Of a stretch of 64,000 nt of DNA, positions 12,101 through 24,400 are shown piece by piece. Source of the DNA: Marasmius tenuissimus (Eukaryota; Basidiomycota; Agaricomycetes; Agaricales; Marasmiaceae); NCBI GenBank assembly GCA_029532415.1, contig JAQOTA010000015.1:1240001-1304000 (forward strand), written 5' to 3'. The notes under the pieces are model-generated. The model was given only the letters and a program-made list of their open reading frames with translations, was not told where the DNA came from and made no database searches. Within the stretch, counting starts at the first letter, position 1, and each line of letters starts with the position of its first letter. Made by a program: the position numbers and the translations under genes.

Positions 12101-12706
12101 CGAGCTTCTAGTATACGATTCAAAGATGTGATCTGAGGTGGCGTGAAAGCCTGAGAAGGTCTAAAGCCTATTACCCAACTCGACTCAGAGACACGGAGAA
12201 AATATAATACGTGGACCGCACCGCAGATTGCACAACTTCTGGTGACTGAGCACTAGAACGAGGGGTTTCGACTCTGAATTGGATCTTTAACAGCGGTAGT
12301 AGCAGATAATCAACCTGTGGCTTTGACATGCAAAGGGCACCCGGTACACCGGCACTGAAAGACCTAGAACTCGAATGATGATTGAATATAATCTCGAGCT
12401 AAGTAGCACAGGAAAGCGGCAGTTAGATGGTGAATACTCTTCAAGTACCAGTTGTGAAGATGTTGATGCCTTCAGCGAGAGCGAAAGCGAGTGAATTACT
12501 GTTTCCCTACGCCTCGTATTTCTCTTGATGAAGGGTAGCCGTGGGTACTGAAGTACTGACATCCAGGCTGTGTCTCCTCAAGAACAGAAGGCTAGTTCTC
12601 CCAAGACGGTCTGAAAATTTCCTTGATGATGATGATGGTAAGAGGGTTCCTACAGATTCTAGCTTGACTCGTGGATCAGTCGCTAAAGGCAACCTCAATG
12701 ACATAA
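9114..12706. other. Gene-poor stretch, no recognisable gene
   Basis: About 3.6 kb without a supported gene. Open frames are short, unrelated to families I know, and lack convincing splice partners. The longest, minus 9115-9612, reads as Arg-rich translation of non-coding sequence. No reverse transcriptase, transposase or terminal repeat could be seen. A possible small spliced gene near 9664 is listed separately. Confidence 0.5.
9664..10061 (+). CDS. Possible small spliced gene, unknown product
   Basis: Weak call. An ATG at 9664 opens MVLLDSSPINPTSRYAE, followed by a plausible intron (GTTTGT at about 9715 to CTTAG at about 9769) and then DRASLDLEATVELRVSE, a helical charged segment. A further intron could join the helical run ERSRVSLRFDSKVIHQL to stop at 10061. 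Nothing in it is recognised. It is downstream of NNF1 on the same strand in a gene-poor zone, and may be a decayed gene or chance. Confidence 0.15.
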
Positions 12707-12788
12707 GCCCTCTTAGCTCAGTGGTAGAGCGCATCACTCGTACTGTACATATATGATGAGGTCGGTTGTTCAATCCAGCCAGGGGGCA
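12707..12788 (+). tRNA. tRNA-Thr(CGT) with a 10-nt intron
   Basis: The cloverleaf folds fully: acceptor GCCCTCT with AGGGGGC, D arm GCTC...GAGC, anticodon stem CATCA with TGATG, T arm GGTTG/TTCAATC/CAGCC, and encoded A73. The loop reads CTCGTA, then the ten extra bases CTGTACATAT, then A. Removing them gives the standard seven-base loop CTCGTAA with anticodon CGT, decoding ACG. An intron after position 37 is the canonical nuclear site. A T5 run about 25 nt downstream is a plausible Pol III terminator. A near-identical but intronless copy lies at 30983-31054 on the other strand. Confidence 0.93.
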
Positions 12789-14422
12789 TAGCTGTAGTTC
12801 CGCGTGTTCATTTTTGTTCATGAACGCCTTTCATGAGCCTGTACAGCGTACGGCAAAGAGAACCACATGGGCGACTGAGCTATTATCAGTATAAATGACC
12901 GAACAAAGCAGTTCTTACCGGACGTCCAGAAATTCAAAACTCCATCAACCCTGTATTCCTATACTGTACAACTCCATTCCAACTGCACCTTTATGAACGT
13001 GTGCTCCGCCGCAAAGCGGCACTGGGCGTCACGGACCTTGCTCGAAGCTGTAGATCCGGCTCGGAAAGATGACATTGGCAGGCTACACGGGTGCACTTGA
13101 ATAAAACCTATAGGACCTGAGGCCTGAGGCCTGAGGACAGAAGCTGATACCGACAACATACCGCCCCTCTCATCCCGCAGACACTGTACACATACCGATA
13201 CACATCCCGCCCCTCGATATCTGTCTTCGTGCCACCTGTCAACACCCAGGTAAAAACAACTTTTCGTCTGAGTCTTCATGGGGATTTTCCGATTCGTGAC
13301 CCACATCATGTGGACATAACCTCGAGTACGCGAGTCTAGGATATTTATGTCAATATTCATGACGACTGGTATGGGAAAGGGAACGTAGACAGCAAGAATG
13401 GACCTCGAGTCCGGTTCGGGGAGGCGCGATGGGGTAAGGAGCGCCCGTAAGATAGTAATATTTCCGCCTTTGTACTCGATATCTCCTCCCAAGTCTGCCT
13501 TTCCTCGCCGGACCTACCTTCATATCAAATACATGCGATATGATGCAGGTGGCCATCGATATGGTCATCTTAGTCCAGCTCATCCCTATCTTACGACGCC
13601 ACTGACGGGGTAGGGCCAAGTACTAACATCATCGACGTCTCGAGCAAGTGGCACGATCACCTGGGCGTACCTTTCCCCAGAGAGATGAAAAATCGAGTAA
13701 CCCCCCACGTTCTGGAGATATAATTGGTCAGTCGGTGGCTAGGGAACCGGAAAATCACAGCGGGGCGTCCGACCTTCATCGATCATCCAGCATAAGCGGC
13801 CCGCAGTTTCGCACAGCTTCGGTGTGAGACAACCAAAAGGTTAATGACGTCGCCTGCTCTGAATCGAAAGAAGGGGAAAACAGAAAATGGACAAGGTCGA
13901 CCCTGGCGGGCGCGGTGAGAACTGAAGTACTGAAGGAACATACAAGGGCTGGCAGGGGCTGACACGCCCGGGAGTTTCAAGGGCAAGTCCAATTGCTTGG
14001 GGATGTGCGTATTCTCAGGTTCGCAGGTGTGAGGGCATTGGTAATGGTATTTTGAGGCGGGTTCTCAAAAGCTAAGTATTACAACAAGTCCGTGTGAGGC
14101 GCTAGCCTGAGCGGAACGGGGGATGTGGGTACAAGAACGAGCGGTGGGTGCAATTTGTCGAAGGCCAAGAAGAGATGTAGAATATATACTACCAAGTCGT
14201 TGGATATGTAAAGTATAAGCTATAACAATAGGATTTTGGTACAATGAATGGCGAGTCTGGGCTGACGAAAGCTGGTGAATGATGAGCAAGAAAAGTGATG
14301 ACAGAGAAGGGCGAAGTGAACTGGGATGATGATGGTGTCGGTGGTGATACATTTGCAAGACGAGGAATAGATAGGGAATAGTAGCAGGGGGTAGGCGTGA
14401 CGAGTGGTGCGAAGGAGACGCA
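12789..14422. other. Intergenic stretch between tRNA-Thr and the left orphan gene
   Basis: No gene supported over 1.6 kb. Part of 14000-14422 is purine-rich on plus, hence pyrimidine-rich on the sense strand of the upstream minus gene, which fits its 3' untranslated region. A perfect triple 7-mer repeat lies at 13116-13136. Confidence 0.5.
13116..13136. repeat. Three tandem copies of CCTGAGG
   Basis: Three perfect abutting 7-mers, CCTGAGG, read from the sequence. Probably a slippage product; no function inferred. Confidence 0.8.
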
Positions 14423-15288
14423 TCAAAGAGATGAGATCTCTATGAAGCTCATCCCCCTCCAACTCCTCCGCTTCCCTGTGTGGGTCTCGGTTCGCACTCG
14501 AGCGTCTTGGTCGGCCAAATCGATGAAAGAGTGAAGAGGTGTTGACAACGAGGGTAAAAGTTTGGACGACCTTCTCTTAGTGGCCGAAGTCAACCGAAAC
14601 GTTGTGGAACGCTGCTCGTGGACGCGGGTTGAACCAACGTCAAATTCCAGTCCGATGTCGATGAAGGAGTCATCGTTCTCGTCCTCGGCGTCTGAATCGT
14701 CGCTCATACTCATGAAGTCGCTGTACGGTTTCTTCTGAGATGGACGGGCGCGTAGCCACGATTCCCTGCCCTTCGAGTACCACTGCGAAGAACGGCCTTC
14801 AAGTCGCGCCAATGCATCGGAACGTTTTGTGCGACGATGACGAGTAGAAACGGTCGACGACGTAACAGTCGAATTTGACCGAAGTATCGAAAGAGGGAAA
14901 GTGTGACGAGAAGAACTGGCGACTGTCGATGTATTTTTCGAGGAAGTCGAAGGTAAATTGGAGTCTTTGGGCAACAAGATTGAACTTGGGGTCGGACTGG
15001 AAGGAATAGGTGGGAGAGCCGCTGATGGAGGCACAGAACTAGAGAATTGCGTTAGAAATGAGCGACAGAAGAAGATTCAAGTCGAACACACCTCTTAGTA
15101 GAGTTCATGCAAGAAAGAGATCTTTGTCTGCTGATCTTTGATCTTTGATGAACAGACCGTGTAGAGGTGATGTCTGGCAGAGAGCCACTTCGTTGACGGG
15201 AGGGTTCATCCTGGCTGCATAGAGAAGCAGTGTGTTGGAAGCCAGATAGGAAGAAGGGAGAATAGGACATGGCAGGGAAGGCCGACAA
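14423..15288 (-). CDS. Orphan Ser/Arg-rich protein, left paralog (C-terminus SFIEISSL)
   Basis: Seen: two exons, 15092-15288 and 14423-15038, with a 53-nt intron at 15039-15091; 270 residues. The N-terminus MSYSPFFLSGFQH matches the right paralog's SSFFMSGFQH. Shared blocks follow in the same order: SPTPSSILLP, STVSTRHRRTKRSDALARLEGRSSQW, DFMSMSDDSDAEDENDDSFIDIGLEFD, and the final RSWRGMSFIEISSL. The intron sits at the equivalent place, in the same phase, in both copies. No signal peptide, membrane helix or known domain. The middle is low-complexity, and the acidic patch after FMSMSDD is flanked by basic runs. I do not recognise a family with a known role; it looks like a fungal lineage-specific protein. 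The start chosen is the first Met of the exon, with MSYS six codons later also possible. A TATA-like element lies 52 nt upstream. Confidence 0.8.
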
Positions 15289-15339
15289 GGCAAGAGCAAG
15301 GGCGCTGAGAGCGTACTGGTTCCATTCCGCAGGCTGGGG

Positions 15340-15346
15340 TTATATA
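15340..15346 (-). promoter_or_regulatory. TATA-like element of the left orphan gene
   Basis: On minus the sequence reads CTATATAACCCCAGCCT, 52 nt before the start codon. The right paralog has TATATAACGCCAGCCT before its start, so the element and its downstream flank are conserved between the copies. Confidence 0.6.
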
Positions 15347-15373
15347 GCAAGAAACAAAGAGAAACTAGCCGAT

Positions 15374-15400
15374 CTTAGCAGAGACTTAGCAGACCTTAGC
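15374..15400. promoter_or_regulatory. Three CTTAGC direct repeats spaced 10-11 bp upstream of the left orphan gene
   Basis: CTTAGC occurs at 15374-15379, 15385-15390 and 15395-15400, about 85-110 bp before the start codon and just upstream of the TATA-like element. The spacing is about one helical turn, which would place all three on one DNA face. Function is inference; the right paralog's promoter lacks the array. Confidence 0.4.
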
Positions 15401-15419
15401 CTCCCGGACATAGCGCGTA

Positions 15420-18400
15420 AAACAAAATAAATCTGAGATTTCGATTGGCCGCGATATTCCAAATTTGGACTTTCATCTACAGGTACCTGTCACGTCACGC
15501 AACAGGGTTTTTTTCATTTCTCAAGGGGGTCATCGTATTTTCCGCCCGGCACCACAGTCAAACCAGGCCTGAGCGCTCCCCTCCTTCACTCATGCAACTT
15601 GAAGGAAGTCTTCATCGAAAGATATGCTTTTAAAAATATCTGAACCTCGTTCGTTCGTCGGATCTTCGTGGATCCGTCCCCTCGCATCTCACACTTCTCA
15701 GCAAACACCTTGCTCACCTTGTGTATTTTTGGCTGCGGGACGACTGCCGAAGTCAGCGGATTCAGACCACTATGAAGGCTGCTCGCGCTGTGCCACAAAT
15801 CCTAGCTCAAGTTCAATTGTCAATCAGTCTGTTGCCAGAACCGCCGTTCCCGAAATACCGAAGAGACCAGTGGGCTACTAGTAGTCTTTGGCGGACTGGT
15901 TGCTATGTTGTCGGATATAGGTAGTCTATCTGCCTCGAGGTTCCTTCGGACCTGATAATCCTAGGAAGTGGGCGCTCAACAACATGAGGCCAAAGCGTGT
16001 CTGATGCAGACTGTATGTCAAGAAACATTACCTCCCGCCCCTCGTGTGTGGGTGCGTTAATGTTTCTCAATTTGATATCGCAATACTCATCCGTCCACGA
16101 AAATAATAAATCACCCGTCGTCAGTGCCAAAGCTCCATCCAGCGCTTGGCCTCAACAGGCTGCGGGTCGCGATTGCGGGCTCCACCTCCCGAGGAAGGCT
16201 TCATTACTCCTAGGAGCTCTCGCCTGACAACCAAGGCCAATGTTTGAGCCTTTATCTCGACAAAGTCCAAATTCATCGTATCAATGGCCGTGACGACTCA
16301 AACCTTTCACAGGTATCCTCATCTATTCAACCTTGAACCTTTGCGGTATCGAAGTGTTGTCGGTCGTGACCGATCGATACTACAGAACAATTGGGCATTG
16401 TCGTCGCTGCTCGATTAGAACTATCGAATTGCGATCTTCGCAGATAGCTTACTGAGTGGCTGGGAACCTACTAATACTGTACTTGTCGCCTTTCCCCCGA
16501 TGTCTGACCCTGTCCTTTGAGAGAAGTCCACCGCCACATTAAAAACACACAGGATCTTTGCACCCCCGTTTCTTCAGGAGAAGTCGTCCGGAACTCCTGA
16601 GCCCGGTGCAAGCTGCCCAGACCAACTTTGCTCCCGCCTCCGCCACATCGCTGTCCAGCCTCGTCAAGCTGTCTTTTGGGACAGACGTACGAGAACACAC
16701 ACATCCTCGAATTCGGAATTGAACTAGTATTGGATGGACTGATCAGTCTAACTACAGGCCCGCCGCTTCTCGGAATGCAACACCTTGGCAATACTCACTT
16801 CCGCCCACCGCAGGTGCCGGTGAACACACGTCTGATGCGCAAGCAGCCTCAGAGTCAGAGCGGTGCTATGTGCGCCTCACTCTTGACGAAAAAGTAGTGG
16901 CCTCATCACCTATCAGTCTCAGCAATCACTACGTAGGACTACCAGCCTCAGACCTCGTCATTGAACCGCACGCAACACCGCGATCGGGAAGTCGTCACTC
17001 GGGAGCCCAAAACACATGCACTTCCCAGAGGTAGAAATCGAGCGACGGGGGTGAGGCTAGGAGTATGTTCTCCTTTCCAAGGAAGGCTTGTCATGATTTT
17101 CAAGGCTTGAACTGCAAGACGCTCAACCTTGGGCAGGTCAGGATCGGCGGGCGCCCACGAACAAGAAACGCTTACGGGTACCTTAACCTGGGTGAGTGAA
17201 CGAGCACTTAGATTCATGCCAAAACACTTTAGCTTATACATAAATGCGGGAGATCTTACCAGTTACAATCACGCCTGAACACGAGGGAAATTCCGACCCA
17301 CGGGACACGTCCTTTTTCGTCGGGACACAGCCAAATGAAGAAAGAAAGAGACCGGGAGCGACATTCGTCTACGCCGGGAAGAAAGATGTTGATGGATCCG
17401 GACAAGACAACTGGGTCATCTTCGAACCTCGTTATCGATGCGTGCATCGTGACTGTATGGATTAAAAGTCACCCTGGACAAGTACGAACCACCTTCTGAT
17501 ACTACGCTGCCTCGAGTTCGAATCGTACCATGTTGAACCACCCTGCTCTTGTCGATGCTCCCACACCTTGGTGTTTCACTAGTTCTCGACCCAAAAGTTC
17601 TCCCAGGGATGATCCCGTACTTCTTGACGACGCAGCGCTGTGTCGGGAGGACAGGGTAAACTCGGTGCGCGCTCCTCCCATAAAGGCAAGTACTGAAACG
17701 TACCATGATGCATCGAACACGTTTGGCCTCTATTTTCCTTTTAATTTTTGAATACACGGTCGTCGAGTTAGCACGGACCGAAGTGTGCCGCCGGGACGTC
17801 CCTGCAATGATGACTCCCACTCGATACGACGCGGAAAATGAACGGTGATAGCGTGACTCCAAGAGAAAGGGGGTTCGACGGCGTGGTTATTGGTTACCCA
17901 GAGTCCAGAATGACGGTAAGGAAAGCCTAGCCTCAGCGGAGAGAAACGAAGGGCACTAGTGGTAGAGGGCGGTAGACCAGCTTTCTTGAGAAATACAGTA
18001 GTCATTGATGTTCCATAGTGTAGCAACCCGCAGCACGAGAAGAGGTATTTTCGTAATCCACCAGTAGTGAAGGTTGAAAACGGGTATTAGTATTCCATAG
18101 ATTCGATGGCTCGAGGCGTCGAACCTGAGAGGTCCTCAGGAAGTTGGGAAGTCGAGAGAGCCAGAAGACCGACCAAGATACCTGAAGATACCGCCATCTC
18201 CCATCGAGGAATCGTTGAATGAAAGTGACTACAGTCACCGATAACGACATGCGATCGTCAGCTGCGGGGTAAGTATCAGCGAATGTTCCGCGTTATCTTA
18301 CGGAAACTGTACGGGAATGCACCGAAGAACTGAGAGTACTTAATTGACTGTTATAGAGGCCGTCATCCCCACTCTTCGGGCCTTTCCATTATCCCTACAC

Positions 18401-21400
18401 TCGATTGGTCGTCATCGAGTCATAAGCACCGAACCGGCATGACATGTTCAGGGCCCTGCGAGCCGGATGTTGCGTCGTGCATGAGGTCTGAAAATAAAGT
18501 TGTATTGGAAGACCTGCAATGAATTCAGAGGCAAGGGTCGAACAATGCCCCCTGTGTCATGTGTGAGGAATCACTTGGGGCTCGACGGAGTTGAAGGGAA
18601 AGTAAGGGCATCGAACCATGATTAGGCGTGATGAGTCTCTGAGAAAGGAAAGCAAGACTCCCGTCAACTCCGCTGGACTGTGCCCCCAGGTTTCGTGATA
18701 AGGGTCGTCGTGAAGTTTCAGTTCATCTTCTCGATGACTTGAGCATCAACGCAATATGTAAAAGTTTCTCCGTCGAGTGATCCAAGTCAATTGCTAAGCT
18801 ATTAGTAGCATAATAGACGTGTGCTCACCTTCCCGAAAGGTGGACGTGACGCATTCTCTTGCGCCCTCAAGCCCACAATCATCCTTATCCTCGAAAGTTA
18901 CGGCCTGTCCCACCATCGCGTGGAATCTTCTAGTTCACGACCTAGCACTATACGTTCTGCAAAGCCTTTCTGGAAAGTCTGGGGAGTAGAAGCGTCCAGA
19001 CTTAGGATGAGTACGTGGAAGCGTACATGGCGAACAGCACGTACCCAAACTAGATTCAATAGAGTTTCAGGAGTCGTTAATTTCCCCGTCAAAGGACGGC
19101 ATTCGACGCGTCGTGGACACTGGTGGACGCGATGTTGGTGGAGTAAACAAAAAGATCAACAAGGCCGTGCCTGGGAATCCTAACCGGATATTGCCGAAGG
19201 GGGTCTCTGGGTTGATATTGTTCTTCGCCCTACTTTGCTCTCACATCCATCGGTTGATCGATCTTTCTCGAGCATTATCGAAGACTGAGGCTTGGGAAAA
19301 TATCACTGGGGTATTTGCGCTTCTCTGGACGCGTTTTGTGAGGAAGAATACGTTTTAGTGCGTTTCTCACTCTCTTACATTTCTCTTAGCATATTGATCC
19401 GAGTCAGTATTGGGTTCTACCTTCCAATACTCTGGACATGTACATGAAGATTGGAGAATAGTTCAATGGTCGAGATTACGTCTGTTTTCCCCTTGAAGAC
19501 ACGTCTCAAAAACTGTAACTATCACTACGAGCATGGAAGACCACATAGAAAGCTACTCGAAATGCAACATGACACTACGGGTCCATAGATTGACACATCT
19601 TCTCCCTTCATGTGACAAAGGACACGCTGTTTGACACAAACTCGCGCCCACCCGCTACCAGGACTTCAAGAACAGACGGACGTCTAGAGTCGTAGGTCAG
19701 TTTGATTGACGCCCTGCATGACAGTGTCTGACCTTCACCAAAGCTGCAGGGCTCTTCGAGCCAGGAAGTCGTGGCCACGAGGCACAACGAATAGCCAGGA
19801 ACTTGAATTCGCGATCTCAGGCCCGGTTCGTGATGATGTTGAAGGTCCCTATCCTTGGTTGTGCAGCCACCCACACCTTCAAAGGTTTACGCGGTTGTTA
19901 GAGCTGCATACGAAACAAGAATTACTCGAAAATAGACCTACCAAATCTCGTGCGAAGCGCACCTTTGAACCTGCCAGTGCCATCAAGTAGCCCGCTGCTC
20001 TCGGAATTGTTGACAACCCGGAGCCGCTTCGAGAAACAGCGAAGCAGCATCGGCCGTGCTTCCCCCGTGCGATACGGGCATTCCAAGCAGGATTTGCGTC
20101 GTTGAAAACGATATTCTTGACGTTTGCAGACTGGGAACTGGCGTTGAAATCGGCTTTCCTGGCAAGATTCTCAGCCTCAATCAGCGCTGAGTACCGGTAC
20201 CGTTCATCTTCTACTTGCTGGACTCGTAGCGAGTCCTCTGCTACATAACTTTTAGCGTCACGGGAAACGACTCAATGGCTCTCCGCATGGTCTGAACGTA
20301 CCGGACCGGCGACTTGGTTTCAACTAACGGACAAAGCGTCACAACGAACAATTAGGGTCACGGTTCAGCTCGCAGTCAGTGAGTGTGAAGGCTGTTGTCG
20401 TCTTCCAAAGCTAGGACATACCATTCTGTGCTAATCCTCCCTCGAGAACTAGCCACCTGATCTTCTGACTGGTGCGCCGTCTCCGATACGGAACTCCCGA
20501 GTCGCGCGCGAGTTGCCTTGTGGCCACGAAGCGTGTTCGTCGCTCAGGCCTTCGGGTTACGATAAAAACGCTTGAAGACAGCAACCGTACGATCCAATCC
20601 CATCATGCACCCTCATGAACCCCGATCGCAATAATCATTTGATGATCATCCAGACGATGAAAGAACGCCTTCGATGCCTACGTACGTCTTCTGATTCTCG
20701 ACTTGTTTCAATCGTGACTGATCTTCCGGTGGCAAACCCGTCGACTTTCGAGCGGTACGCCATCCGATGAGGTACCCCCATTATGCTCCTGATGAACTAC
20801 TATAGCGAACATAACGCTTTTCCGTCCGGATATACATCTCAGACCGAGAGTAAAATGTGAGATCCGAGACCCGGCTGGCAATGACAAGATCAGTCATGTC
20901 ATGTTTCTTCAATCTCTTTGATTCCTTCACCTATTCCCGAGAAGATCACGAAACACGAGTCCCCCCATTTGATTGGCAGCCGTCTTGGACCTTGAAGAAA
21001 TAAGCCTTTTTTCCCACTCAACAGCGTCTGTACAAACCGTTCTTCCCAGATTGACAGGGACGGGGTCAGCAATCACCCCGGGTGTTTTCTCATGTCAAGA
21101 TAAAATACCGTCTCTAAACCGCGACTCGTTCGCAAGGCGTACTGGGCATGACGCCACAACATCAGATAGGGCTTTCTTTTCCCTCAGGTTCAGCGAGGAC
21201 TGGGACTTTGCTATTCCGTGCCATCAGTTAGCATTCGTCATGTCGTAACAGCCACTTACCTTTAACAGAAATCTCCGACCATTCGAAGGCAATGTTATAG
21301 CCTCGAGGCAGGCCTTACGAATACAGCTAAAGTGCCAATGAACATGTCCGCCACACGGCGCTCAATGGCTCGAGCAGTTCGAGGTTAGCACTGCAGAACA

Positions 21401-24400
21401 ATTTTCGAGAACTCTATGGAAGCAATATCTAAGACTGACACTACGCATAGATAATACGTTCACTTCCAAAGAAAGGACACCCCAAATGAGCCCACGCGTG
21501 GCAAGGAACAAACCCAACCTTCTCCATGATGTCTGATTAACTGACGCCACCTCACTCGCCCTCGTCCGGGAGAGTGCAGGCTGCTAACCTCTGCTATCAT
21601 TTCCAAGACGAAATTGTGAGATGGATATGGTGTATTGGTTCTTCCCCGTCCGGATCCCGACACTTATCTTCTGTCTTTGCAGGAGAATCCTCGGAACTGT
21701 CCCCAACTTGTCTATCCAGATATCTATCGAACTCCTATGTTACAACATCAGCCACTACATCAGCCACTAATGAACCGTCCGCCGCGCTGGATTCGAAGGA
21801 GTTAAGACGGCGAGGTGGTTCACAGCTCACGGGATGTACCTGCGCGAACTCTCGCATCAAAGACGGTAAATAAAGTCCGAATAAGAAAGGTCGAGGCCCT
21901 CAGACTCAATTTCCGTAGTTGGGCTCGATCATGGCTCTCGAAATATCGGTCATTTCCGTCTCGAGTTTAGACACCGTCTCGGAGATCATGTCACCCCTCG
22001 AATATTCAAACTCTCGAAACTCACCATTTGGAGTAGTGGCGAGCTGAGTGCTGAGTTGCAATGACTGCAGGAATAGGAGCTGTACGGATGCACGGTTCCA
22101 ATATTCTGGCTCAAGAAGACATCTGTTGACCGAGTAATTCGGACGGAGAGGACAAGCAAGGCGTCTATTGCTAGACATAGAATAAGACAGGCCAAAGCAG
22201 GTAGCGCGCAGGATTATTCTACGAGACCTATTCGGTGAACGCCTACCATTAGGACAGGAAACACGGAATTTCATTTGACTGAATCCCTATGTACGTATAG
22301 GCAATCGGGACTGTACCATTCAGATCGTCAGGTTCCTCGTCTCCGACGCTATATTTCTTGAGGGTACAACTCCTGTACGCGTGATGGGGCGTAGGTCTGG
22401 AGCTCGAGGTAAGCGAGAGCTCCTGAACCAGAGACGAGTGAAATATATCGTACTTGAGCGGTGACCTCGATTGCGAGAAAGCTCAGTGCAACCGAAGACT
22501 GAAGCAGGCATCAGGGAGCCAATAGAGCCACAAGTAACGGGCACGATAATGTTGATTCAACCTCATGAGATGGTAGTGCACGAGCACTGAATCTTGCGTT
22601 GAGTGTTGTGTAGGAACCGAAGATGCCTGGGTGAACCCTGGTACACTTCAAGGTTGGATGGAACCCGTCAGTCATTCAACGCTATGAAAGGCGCGCAAGA
22701 ACAAGTTGCCGCGAATAGCATGCATTGAAATAACTCGGGCCGTCATGATCGACATCGAGCTTTGCGGCCTGTTCAAAGGAATTCCAGTTGAGCAGGATAA
22801 TAAAAAATCCAGTATGGTTTTTTGGACATACCGGAACTGCCAGCGAAGTTGAACTTTAAGCACAGTGCTCCGGTAATTATACCAAAATCAGCTTGACATA
22901 CGTTGAACCTGATCGGTAGGCCAACAAAATCATGGTCCCATAGTTCCATAGTGAGATCGGGTGTTATTAGCGTGTGGTCTAGTGTGGTGTGGCGGGCTTC
23001 CAGGACAATTTGTTGATGTGCATATGTCCGTTGGATTGCTGAAATGAGTCAAGAACGCCGAATGTACTGAGTCTAGGGCAAACAGGTTCCCATAACGGTT
23101 TTGGGCACGAAGTATCCTGCCCCTCGAAACCCAGCGTCGAGGGACCTGAGATATAGCCTGCATTAGTTGCTAGCGAGCCGAAAATAAAGGGCAAGAAGCT
23201 CTTAGTCCGTTGATTTGAATAGTACGAAATAATTTTCAACAAGAGAAGAACCTGCAATCCATTTGCGCTACCGAATCGTGGACTGACAGACTGCTTCTCT
23301 GCCATCCTGTCAATTTATGTCGAAAGGCCCGCGGTCCCGCCTAGGTTTGTCTGGCAGCTTGAGCTTCCTCGATCTGCATCTTCGAGGGAACCACTTCAAG
23401 GTCAAGCAAGGCCGAGCAGCATGCTGGAAACAATCCTTCTAGCAGCACGTACATAGCCGAAGACGTCCTGTCATGAGCACGCCAATGAGGATTTTCTGTA
23501 AACCTACAGCTCATGGGGAGTGGAGCTGATTATTCCACTAATGAAATCGATAAGTCACTGTCAGATCAGAAAATGTGAAAGCCGATTGGGACGAACGCAC
23601 GAACCTTTGGGGCGGTGGTGTACCGTCTCTAAGCCATTGTCCCGATCTTCCTGACACGACTCCTCACGTTGGAGTGCGTGGATCCATGGCCAATCCATCA
23701 CTGTTGTCTGGTTACTGCGAAGTTAGCGACCTCAGTCCAGATGACAGCTTCCTCACGAGGGTTATATCTCTTGAAGAGCCTCTTGCCGTGTACTTTGTTG
23801 ATGGTCGAATTTTGAGAGGCTCATTAGGAAAATAAGCGATGTTGTTTCAAGACGCAATTTAGATGTTCATTAAGGGGAATTTGTTGCTGGCAACTTGTCA
23901 GTACTTGGCCTGGGGCCATAGACGTATTTGAATTTTGAAGAGATGATGTTTGGTGAGTTGGAACTGACTCGGAGGAACATACGGCTCTCAGGGTTGAGAG
24001 CATCGCCAAAGGCAGGGACGGAAAATCGGGCAAGACGGCCGGCAGGTTCCGGGACACGCGTCCTGTCACAGAACGCGTTACGCGCCTTCCGACGCGTCTC
24101 TTTCCCAGACTACCACAATCGACTTCGGCTTCGATGACCGGTGCGTCTCGCTTCGGTTGGATTGTAGGTTGGGACCATTATCGAGGAGCCTCGTGGTGCA
24201 AGTGAGTCAAAATTTCAGAATTGGGAAGACTTTCTGGAAAATCAGACCAAAAACAGGCTTTCAGGGTTCAGTCCCTCAGCGAGTCATTCGGCTCTGTGTA
24301 TTGAGAAACTAGCCCTTCACCCACTTATCGCTCACAATTCCCAGGTTGAGTCACCAGCGGAGGCGGCCTCATATGGATTTTTTCAATTACTTCTTCTTGT

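Noticed and set aside
12941..12956. CCATCAACCCTGTAT shared with 29579 as evidence for the duplication
   Set aside because: A single match of about 15 bp is expected by chance in 64 kb, and both copies are in the same orientation, not inverted.
17416..17862. 148-codon minus frame in the gene-poor core
   Set aside because: No recognisable motif, no supporting splice structure, basic low-information composition.
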